From Paramacrobiotus metropolitanus (lineage: Eukaryota > Tardigrada > Eutardigrada > Parachela > Macrobiotidae): a stretch of 64,000 nt of DNA. Shown here piece after piece: positions 56,275 through 64,000 of the stretch. The first letter of the stretch is position 1. Each line of letters opens with the position of its first letter. The DNA lies in assembly GCF_019649055.1 (NCBI RefSeq), contig NW_026570324.1, forward strand, positions 248,001 through 312,000, read 5' to 3'. The position numbers were made by a program, and so were the translations under genes. The notes beneath the pieces were generated by a model that was given only the letters and a program-made list of their open reading frames with translations, was not told where the DNA came from and ran no database searches.

Positions 56275-57511
56275 TCAGAGTAAGCATCTGAGATCTTTAT
56301 GAATAAAACAATCGGTCCACTTTAAATCCATCCATTTTACAAAGTCCAGACACGACTCGAATCGTCGGATAGAATCGTACGACTCCTTGGGAAACTTAAT
56401 TTCGTTCCATAAACGGGCCATGAGGAAAGCGAAGCTTCGTTCACTGATGAAGATCCGTCCGTCGGCAGTTCGGGTTCCCACGGGTTCCACTGCGTAAGGG
56501 TCCGAGTCCAAGGTCGTTACCTGACGTGTCCCGCCTGCAATACAATCAGAGCCAAGAGCAATAGTTCCACGAAGTTGTCGGCATGAGGTACAAAATTAAA
56601 AAATAAAAAAAGAATTTATCGGCATGAGGTACAAGGCCCAACAACATCCTGTACATCATGCCTAAAGACTTTTTATTGCGACAGAATAACAGCGATTTAC
56701 CAGCGATAACAGCGATAACAGCGATTTTGTACCCGATAACAGCGATAACAGCGATTTTGTACCCGGTTTTCCTGACAGTTTCGCAGTACTCAAAACTGCA
56801 TGGTCCGAGCCGAATCGTTTTCAAAAATCTGAACTGGCATTTTTCCATAAGGTCAACCGACTGTTTCTGCTGGTAGAAAGGAACTGTACTGCCATATTCA
56901 GCAGTCGGTTTTACCAGTGCATCGTATTGTTCGGGCGGCGCTATTCTGAAGGGGAAAGAGCGCATTGAGATAACGAATTCGCTTTTTCATACGGCAAGCC
57001 AAATTCTCCCAATGAAATTTCCAACTAATTTTACGGTCGAGATAAATGCCCAGATATTTCGTGTTCTCAGTAACAGGGATTTTTTCAGACTCTAAGGTAT
57101 ACATGCTTTCTTGCAACCTCGCGCGTTTGTTCGTGAAACGTATGTGCCCAGATTTAGCTGGATTGAATTTCAGTTGGTGTCGAATAGCATAGTCTGACAC
57201 TTTGTTTAAAGCTGACTGCAACTTTACTTCGTCTTGTTTCGATTCGATTTTACAAAGAACACAAACATCGTCCGCAAAAATGAACACTTCGCAGTCCTCA
57301 GGTAGATCTGCAATGTCGTTCATTATGCAAAGGTACAACTTAGGACCTACAATCGATCCTTGAGGAACACCGCTCGTGACCTTTTTCATATGTGAAATTT
57401 TAGTATATACGATTACAGCTTGAGACCGGCCCTGTAGGTAATCGCTAAATAAATCAAGATTGCGGTAGTCATTATTCGGAACTCCACTGATGACCTTGAT
57501 CTTTTCCTAGC
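56275..57511 (-). mobile_element. 5'-truncated non-LTR retrotransposon (reverse transcriptase fragment)
   Basis: The minus strand encodes the C-terminal half of a LINE-type reverse transcriptase. From about 57505: NNDYRNLDLFSDYLQGRSQA, then TSGVPQGSIVGPKL and the catalytic FADD box (EVFIFADDVCVL), then LKFNPAKSGHIRF and TKYLGIYLDRKISW. From about 56965 the frame changes and the thumb follows (FRFLKTIRLGPCSFEYCETV). The last piece (SERSFAFLMARLWNEIK) is in a third frame to 56275. A TAG just upstream of 57505 and the lack of fingers or endonuclease mark 5' truncation. The internal frameshifts make it inactive. The clade (Jockey/CR1-like) is a guess. Confidence 0.8.
56695..56765. repeat. tandem duplication within the LINE fragment
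   Basis: A 9-nt motif (ATAACAGCG) and a larger unit ending GATTTTGTACCCG are each repeated, giving GYKIAVIAVI twice in the translated thumb region. Confidence 0.75.
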
Positions 57512-58019
57512 GAAGTGGTTACACGCTCTCTTGAAGCGTTAAATAAACAGTTCGAATAAACGAACATTAACCACAAGAAATCTCTACAACGACAGCAACA
57601 TGCTGATCTGAAACATTAGTTTCAACGCCAGTCCATACAAGGAGACTGCGGAAAGTAGGAAAAACTAGAAAAACGGCGTTTAAGTTTTATTCTAACAATT
57701 TTGTCCCTTCTAATTTATTTCTGCCTAGTCTTAAGCATTTTGTATCCCCGGTAACTGACAGCTCAAAAACCAAAATTTTCGGTGGGCCATTCAATGCTCA
57801 GATCGGTAAAAGTGCGGAATTTTTAAGGTAGAGCTAATTTCCAGGTATATTTATCGATGCCGTTGTGGTACTACAGCTATTTTAGAAACCACATTTTGCA
57901 AAACCATTCCGTGACCTTTACAAAGTTACTAAAAATCAAGTGTTCAACCACCAAAGCCGGCACGATCCTCGAAGTGTAAATAAATTTCATTCTTCAAGCG
58001 GAGCAGCTCTGACAGTTAA
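57512..58019. other. spacer, nothing recognised
   Basis: No coding frame or repeat could be supported between the LINE fragment and the large inverted repeat. Confidence 0.35.
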
Positions 58020-58229
58020 CTCTATGCAAGCTGGCAACAAGCTACAAACGAAATCGCGATTTAGCAGCGTAATAATTACTTCTGCAAACACAAGCGTCAA
58101 TTTTATCGTAATGTAAGTACGCCAATTCGTTAGTAGATGTGGACGCCGTGGCCGTCGGTTCCATCATAATTGTTCGCCATGAATACAGCTTGTCCGCGGA
58201 CATTTCGTGTGGGGGCGTCCCTGACGGGT

Positions 58230-58448
58230 TTACGGACAGCACGAGCGGCATGCCGGGACCAGGACGGGGCCGGGGTTGTGGGGCCCAGTGCCACAGCCTG
58301 GACAGCCCACACACTCGCCCGTGCCGTCCACGCAGGCAAGCGTCACGCCAGGAAGACATTGCAAGGCGCATTTGGCCTCCGCATTCAGCTGGGCGGAGCA
58401 GGCGACTGCGCACAGGGCGAGGAGGGCCAGGAGCAGCAGCGTGCGCAT
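58230..58448 (-). CDS. family B secreted Cys-rich peptide, left member of second pair
   Basis: 72 aa, single exon, ATG at 58448. Signal peptide MRTLLLLALLALCAVACSAQ, then KCALQCLPGVTLACVDGTG, ECVGCPGCGTGP and the C-terminal CRSCC-P. There are nine cysteines in the mature part, in the order C-C-C-C-C-C-C-CC. A TATATAAG on the minus strand at about 58581-58588 lies 135 nt upstream. It is nearly identical to the copy at 60127. It is intact and probably secreted. I know of no named family with this pattern. Confidence 0.75.
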   Translation of the reverse strand: MRTLLLLALLALCAVACSAQLNAEAKCALQCLPGVTLACVDGTGECVGCPGCGTGPHNPGPVLVPACRSCCP

Positions 58449-58867
58449 GATGACAGGGCAGGGAAGGACTCAGAATCAGCTAAGAAGCCGGGAGACTGGC
58501 TAACTGCTTTGCGGCGTGAGAAGCAGAAGGAAAAGTACACTGCAGACTCGACTGTGCTGCAAAGCCTCTTTCCCTTCCTTCTTATATAGCTGGCTCGCTG
58601 TCTGTCGTTTTGTTTGTCTGAGAGAGTGTCTGCCAATCTTGGCAGGGGCTCCGAATTTTCCCTCCTTTCCGATTACAAACTGCGGTCACGTGCTATTCTC
58701 GTACATGTATTTTCTACGTGTCTGTTTACACCGGCATTGTGCGACGATAACTGTCATTGGTGTCTGGTTACGGTACGCCACACGCTGAGTTGTTTACGGT
58801 TTCCTAAGCATAAATTTAGCATAATATGATAACTGGTGTGGTTTACCTGTAGCGTATTAACATAATT

Positions 58868-59714
58868 AAATGTTGCTAAATCATGCCGTCTGTTGACAAG
58901 GAAAATCTCCAACAAAAAACATCCCGACCCAACGCCAGACATCTACCCGCGGGTTACGCTGGCCGTTATATCCCAGTGTGGCGTATACCAACTACTGCAG
59001 TCCAAGCTTGTCTCGTAATAATATTGATTTTATAGCGCATCAGCATACCGACAAAAAGAAATCCACGCCCACGGGTCTCGCCAAATTCCATACTACGGCG
59101 TACCACACCGCACTGTTTACGTTCTACACGCATTTGGCGTAGCTTAGCAAAGCCAATTATCGATCAATTAAGCACAATCCATATAAATTATAAATTATGC
59201 TTGTAATAATCTTGAATCTTGAGAGAAGAGAGAAGTGAATTTGTCACTGTGGTAAACCCAGTGTAGTGGCAATCGTTCATATCGCCACTTTCGCGCTAAA
59301 TACGCGGGACAAGCTTGTACACTGACCATTTGTTAAACGGCGCGGTAATTGTGTTTGCTAATAAACGGCAATGTGAAGATAGAATTTAAGAGAACTTTCT
59401 ACATATGCTGCATGACAAGCAGTAGCCGTTTCTCAGCTCCCATCGCCGGGTAGCTCCTCCTTCGCCCACCCTGCTAGTTTGTCTTGAATGATATACGGTC
59501 TCCCGGGACACATCTTTTTCTGTGCGTCAACAGCTTTTGGACCGGGGGGCTGGTGATCAGCAGGCCAAAGGTACCGTATAACGTTAGAGCGGGCGTTGAG
59601 TAAATTTGGCACATGTCCTTTCCACTCTGAGATTTCCGTGGGTATCGGCAATGCGCCGTTCAGCAGCAACGGTCCGGTTGCTTTTTTCGGGGTTTTTCCA
59701 TGTCAAACATTTAA
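58868..59714. other. spacer of the inverted duplication
   Basis: A minus frame at 59433-59669 (78 codons, containing KMCPGRPYIIQDKLAGWAKE) looks somewhat protein-like but has no recognisable domain. No gene is called. Confidence 0.35.
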
Positions 59715-60126
59715 CATGTTAATGCGCTATAGGTAAAGCTTACCAATTATCATATTATGCTAAATTTATGCTTAGGAAACCGTAAACAACTCAGCGGGTG
59801 GCATAACGTAACCAGACACATATGACAGTTCTCGTTGCAAAATGCCGGTGAAAACAGACAAGTAGAATAAGAGAGACACGGTATGTGAACTGTAGTATGT
59901 AATCGGAAAGGGGGGAAAATTCGCAGCTCCTGCCAAGATTGGCCGACACAGTGTAAGACAAACAAAACGACAGACAGCGAGCCAGCTACATAAGAAGGAA
60001 GGGAAAGACGCATTGCAGCACAGTCGAGTCTGCAGTGTACTTTTCCTTCTGCTTCTCACGCCGCAAAGCAGTTAGCCAGTCTCCCGGCTTCTTAGCTGAT
60101 TCTGAGTCCTTCCCTGCCCTGTCATC

Positions 60127-60345
60127 ATGCGCACGCTGCTCCTCCTGGCCCTCCTCGCCCTGTGCGTCGTCGCCTGCTCCGCCCAGTTGAATGCAGCGGC
60201 CGAATGCGCCTTGCGTTGTCTTCCTGGCGTAACGCTGGCCTGCGTGGATGGCACTGGTGCGTGTGTGGGCTGTCCAGGCTGTGGCACTGGGCCCCACAAC
60301 CCCGGCCCCGTCCTGGTCCCGGCATGCCGCTCCTGCTGTCCGTAA
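60127..60345 (+). CDS. family B secreted Cys-rich peptide, right member of second pair
   Basis: 72 aa, single exon, starting MRTLLLLALLALCVVACSAQ. It differs from the partner at 58230 at only a few residues (for example AAAECALRC against AEAKCALQC, and TGACVG against TGECVG). All nine mature cysteines and the proline-rich GPHNPGPVLVPAC segment are conserved. A TATA-like ACATAAGAAGG occurs about 140 nt upstream and AATAAA at 60602-60607. The few substitutions with no stop or frameshift suggest that both genes of this pair are functional or homogenised. Confidence 0.75.
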   Translation: MRTLLLLALLALCVVACSAQLNAAAECALRCLPGVTLACVDGTGACVGCPGCGTGPHNPGPVLVPACRSCCP

Positions 60346-60607
60346 ACCCGCCAGCAACACACCAATCACGGAATGTCTGCGGACAAGCTGTAGTCATGGC
60401 GAACAATTATGATGGAACCGACGGCCACGGCGTCCACATGTACTAACAAACTGCCGTGCTAACATTACTATCATACTATGCAATTAACGCTTATGTTTGC
60501 AGAACTTATTACGCTGTTGAATCGCGATTGATTTGTAGTTTGTTGTCGCTTGCATAGAGTTGCTGTCCCAAGCATGATGTCACGGAATACTCCGCTTGAT
60601 AAATAAA

Positions 60608-61096
60608 GATTAATCACTCGGAGATCGTGCCGGCTTTTATCGTTGCACAGTTGATATTTTAATAATCTTGGAAAGGTCGTCAACATTTTTGACGTACCAT
60701 CAAACACAAGTCCCATTCCAATACGGTTGTTTTGCCTGTATCCTACGAATTAACAGCCCTCCATTAATGCACTAAGTCGCTTGTTCCACATCGTTAAAAT
60801 GTCCTAGAAAACGATTTTAGTCTCCAACTTCTGTAACAGCGCTGAAAGAGCGCATGGACGGCTACACTTCGCCCAGAACGAACGGTCAGCGGATGTTTTG
60901 ACCCTTAAACCATCAAAATGTCCGCCGTAAGCTGTGCCCGCACACGACTTTCCCGCTCTTTTGGCAAACACCACGAGTCCGTATGTAGATTTTGTAGCCG
61001 GACGTTTTGGTCTGCGAGTGAGATCCGCAGCTGGACGTTCAGAATGAAACAGCGCTAACTGTCACGAAGTAGGAAATAAACAGTAATATTTATTTG
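60608..61096. other. spacer, nothing recognised
   Basis: No coding frame above about 80 codons and no repeat found. Confidence 0.35.
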
Positions 61097-61649
61097 GTAC
61101 TGTAGTGGCTCGCACATCTTGTACCACAGAGTTGGTGTACGGGAAAAATGTGCATCCAATATACACACTCTAACCGGGCAAAATGCACGCCTACGAAATA
61201 ATGCTTGATTTGACTTCAAGATGAACTCTCCTTCTGAATCTGTCCAGAATCAAACATTTTCTTTAAAATTGTAATTCACCTTAGAAAAGAAGCTCTGTAT
61301 CTGAGAACTCGAATTGTTCTGTAGCTGTAGAATGTTGACGCTGAACGTGCCCCTCACTCTGCAGGGGCACCCCAAAAACCACAACAAATCAGTGTTTGAA
61401 TTCGAGCTGACAGCAAAGATTTAAGTTAATGGCTGCTTTTGAGCATAAATTTAGTTAATAATTATTAGAGCTCTAATTTTTTTAATATTCAGGAAGGTTC
61501 TCCAGACCAGAAGTTGAGAAACATCAGAAATTTATCAATGCACGCCAACTGCGAATCGTGCGTTTTGCCCGGTTAGAGTGTGTATATTGGATGCACATTT
61601 TTCCCGTACACCAACTCTGTGGTACAAGATGTGCGAGCCACTACAGTAC
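61097..61649. mobile_element. 553-bp element with 93-bp terminal inverted repeats
   Basis: 61097-61189 (GTACTGTAGTGGCTCGCACA onwards) is matched by the reverse complement of 61557-61649 with about one mismatch in 93 nt. GTAC forms both outer ends, so a 4-bp duplication of GTAC is possible but ambiguous because it is palindromic. The inside is non-coding. The near identity of the arms implies recent activity or gene conversion. Confidence 0.85.
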
Positions 61650-61770
61650 GTGCGCGCTGCTCTACTGATCGATCAACAATATCTCACAGCTTAGCAGTCG
61701 TTACTAGGTAGAAGGTCATGCATTAATGCACGGCATCTCACTAACCATTAATCATAATATTATTCTGAAA

Positions 61771-62034
61771 ATGCATGGGCGCCGGACGATTGACCTCCTC
61801 GTTGTCACAGTGAACTGCAAAACGTTTCCAAGATGCTGCCCGGCTCAACTGTGCAACAGCTGTCCAGGTTGTACCTATAAACTACGCCGAAGTCGCAGCC
61901 GGTACCAACAGCCGCCGAAAAGAAAGTTTGGTGGCTTTGTAACCGTCAACATAAAGTGCACGAAAAACTTTGGGTGCTGCAAATGTCTGCAAAAAATGTA
62001 CGTGCGGATTCGCTTCAGTCGCATTATGAAATAA
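61771..62034 (+). pseudogene. family B relic
   Basis: The translated segment CPAQLCNSCPGCTY matches the family core, most closely the broken copy at 48384 (LCNSCPGCINY). There is no convincing signal peptide or conserved TATA. The frame runs on into an unusual basic, cysteine-containing tail (FGCCKCLQKM) to TAA at 62034. It may be a diverged gene, but decay is more likely. Confidence 0.4.
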
Positions 62035-62717
62035 GCCGATTTTTCAGTGCTTGCCGCTGTTACTGTACCAGGTTGCGTTCGATAAGAACTTAGTTAAACA
62101 GCTTCCATGACCCGGTGAAGCTGTCTCATACGGCATTTGTTCGTCTAGTATTTGAAGGACAAAGTTACGATTATGCTCATTGAATTACACGGCAAAAGTA
62201 TGAAGGGGATATGCGACCTACAAAGATTAGGAGGTCCTACAATGATCCTTTTCTAACACCGCATGATCCCAGAGTGACCCATGCACGTTGGTTTAGAAAA
62301 CTCAACAGGGAATTGTCCATTATATTCTTGGTACTTTTGGCCGGTGGAAAGATTTGGACGAACTAATGTTCTTTCAAAAAAGTGGACTGCTAATACAGAG
62401 GCGTTCGAAAGGGTACCTACTATGCATATGGCTTTTAATGGCATACAAGCAGAACAACATGGAAATTTCATCAAGTAAAACAACCAGATAAAATAAAGTA
62501 AAGTAAAACAATCAAATAAAATCGATCATCAAGCAAATTTCATCAAGTAAAACAAATCGTCTTGGCAGGTCAATACGGATGCGTGCGTTAGTAGCAGCCA
62601 GCAGGACCCGCTGACGCCGCTGAATTACTTGCTCTTTTTACGTGTACCGGTGTACGTTAAGTTTTGTTACAAAAGTGCATTCGCGCAATACTACTTAAAA
62701 TGATACAAATTTAAACG
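62035..62717. other. spacer, nothing recognised
   Basis: Only short unassigned frames. Repeated AAATAAAATAAAGTAAA-like motifs occur near 62480-62560. Confidence 0.35.
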
Positions 62718-63053
62718 TTAAGAAAACAGCCAAAAAGCGTTATCGCCGTCAAAAATCCTGGGACGCATATTCAAGGTGCCCAAAACAGTAGCAGCATTTC
62801 CTTTCACTACAGCTAGGCTAAATCTCTGCTTCAAAAATGCAGTAGAACGAGGTTCCCCTGTGACGTCGCGAATCTTTCTGCCAGCGAAACGAATAAGCTC
62901 CATAAAATCAGATCCAAATGTGCCAAAGGTTTCGACTGCCAGGGGGAAAAACAAGTAACCCATCCTTTCCACATAGGAATATTTACGGTGTTTACTGTCT
63001 TCGGCCAGATGTGCAACATTACCGGAGGCGCTCGCGCTTGCCGGGACAGCCAC
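62718..63053 (-). mobile_element. retroelement C-terminal fragment, inverted relative to 63083-63835
   Basis: The minus frame (YLFFPLAVETFGTFGSDF, GRKIRDVTGEPRSTAFLKQR, FSLAVVKGNAATVLGT) is about 60-70% identical by eye to the last third of the plus-strand frame at 63083-63835. The upstream zinc-finger and nuclease parts are absent, so it is a truncated second copy in opposite orientation. Confidence 0.7.
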
Positions 63054-63082
63054 CGTGTAGCATGTAATTGCTTAATAAGTAA

Positions 63083-63835
63083 GTGTTTATTAGTCAGATG
63101 GCTGCCTTAAACAAAGATTCTGGAGCGTGGTTAAATGCGTTGCCGGCACCATGTTTGGGCACCTTCCTAAGGGACGACGATGTGAGAATTGGTGTAGCCT
63201 TGCGCTTTGGATTACCGGTAGTGGTGGCACACAATTGCATCGCGTGCGGTACACAAGTCGAAACCAATGGTCATCACGGGCTATCATGCAATAAATCAAC
63301 CAAAGGACGATGGGCGCGGCATAAAGAAATGAACAGCATCGCAAAGAATTGTTGCGAAAGCGCTGGTTTCCCTTGTCAGATGGAACCGACTGGACCATCC
63401 AGCACAGACGGGAAAAGACCCGACGGAATGACGCTGATACCTGTTCGCCAAGGCAGACCGCTTGTTTGGGATGTAACAAGCTGGTGTACTGTTGCAGATT
63501 CCCACGTCGCTGCAAGCGCGAAGAAATCCGGAAGTGTGTCCCAAATGGCAGAAAATTCCAAGCGCCGGACGTATTCCTTTTTGGACTACGGTTACCTCTT
63601 TTATCCGCTGGTTATTGAGACACTTGGAGTTTTTGGCCCTGCTTTCAGTGAAATGCTGCATTTCATGGGCCGAAAGATTCGGGACATAACGGGCGAAGCG
63701 CGTTCTACTGCTTTTCTCAAGCAGCGTTTTAGTTTAGCTGTTGTGAAAGGAAATGGTACGGCTGTTTTGAGTAATTGCCTTTTAATCCGAGAGAGGATAA
63801 GGATTTTGGTTGTTTTTTTATTGTTTAATTTTTAA
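63083..63835 (+). mobile_element. retroelement ORF C-terminus: CCHC finger plus restriction-like endonuclease-like domain
   Basis: A 250-aa open frame, with no upstream reverse transcriptase in the window. It holds a CCHC-type finger (CIACGTQVETNGHHGLSC), then a PD-(D/E)XK-like core (DGKRPDGMTLIPVR, then PLVWDVTSW, the K/RPD...D arrangement) and a conserved tail (GRKIRDITGEARSTAFLKQR, FSLAVVKGN). Finger then restriction-like nuclease is the C-terminal order in R2-type non-LTR elements, so the assignment is by domain order and motif. The first Met is arbitrary; the real element is 5'-truncated or joined to the inverted copy at about 63060-63080. Confidence 0.7.
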
Positions 63836-64000
63836 CTATTAAGTAGTGTACCAGCGCTTGCAATTATTTCCATTTGGGCGGCTATTGCCAATAAACTCAG
63901 TGTTTATACTGTGCTCAAAATCGTAATGTCCATATAATATTACTGTGATTATTCATTCGTATACAGGTTACACATGCCCAACATCGAAATGTAAGATGTC
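63836..64000. other. right edge, 3' flank of the retroelement
   Basis: AT-rich, with AATAAAC near 63890. No other feature seen. Confidence 0.3.

Larger units (their letters stand above)
58020..60565. repeat. 2.5-kb inverted duplication carrying a head-to-head family B gene pair
   Basis: Arm 58020-58867 pairs in reverse complement with about 59715-60565 (each about 850 nt), separated by about 847 nt of unique spacer. The arms include promoter, coding region and 3' flank of each gene. Divergence between arms is a few percent by eye, somewhat more in the 3' flanks. Confidence 0.85.

Noticed and set aside
58042-58589. Long frames antisense to the family B gene at 58230-58448 (and likewise at 59986-60406)
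   Set aside because: Shadows of the real gene: GC-rich, no signal peptide, and the conserved cysteine pattern is only on the other strand.

Overview
The window is eukaryotic and almost certainly from an animal. Genes are split by GT-AG introns, many of them only 53-80 nt long. Coding exons are GC-rich and introns and spacers AT-rich. The recognisable products are metazoan signalling proteins: a Trk-type neurotrophin receptor kinase, a receptor guanylate cyclase and a rhodopsin-class GPCR. A compact ecdysozoan or panarthropod genome (for example a tardigrade) would fit, but that is an inference and nothing in the sequence fixes the species. I assembled exon models by hand from splice sites, reading phase and protein similarity; for the four largest models the phases close exactly.

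Layout. 1-4.7 kb: a possible last exon, two minus-strand immunoglobulin-domain copies (one frameshifted) and an unidentified coding-like stretch. 4.77-9.54 kb: BCS1, the mitochondrial AAA chaperone (6 exons, 475 aa). 10.8-12.5 kb (minus): a two-exon class A GPCR. 14.6-25.2 kb: a 20-exon receptor guanylate cyclase of 1016 aa. Its 4.9-kb intron holds a nested set of inverted-repeat elements. 26.1-28.5 kb (minus): a three-exon gene of unknown function. 32.25-40.49 kb: a complete Trk receptor (LRR-Ig-Ig-TM-kinase, 12 exons, 847 aa).

From about 41 kb to the end the window changes character. It holds small lineage-specific gene families, their broken copies and repeats. Family A encodes short Ser/Cys-rich proteins with a signal peptide and a C-terminal hydrophobic tail (41.9 and 54.3 kb, relic at 49.5 kb). 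Family B encodes small secreted peptides of about 72 aa with a C-P-G-C core (48.4 broken, 49.8 minus, 50.9 broken, 55.7, 58.2 minus, 60.1, and a relic near 61.8 kb). Four family B copies form two head-to-head pairs lying in large inverted repeats (49.8-51.0 kb and 58.0-60.6 kb). Fragments of Trk exons are scattered among them.

Mobile elements include an 8-bp-TSD hAT-like MITE, other inverted-repeat elements, two copies of a 176-bp tRNA-like SINE (one in a Trk intron), a 5'-truncated LINE reverse transcriptase, and two oppositely oriented copies of a CCHC/restriction-like-endonuclease retroelement C-terminus at the right edge.

The large genes are independent transcription units, not an operon. 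Three of them (GPCR, guanylate cyclase, Trk) are cell-surface receptors.
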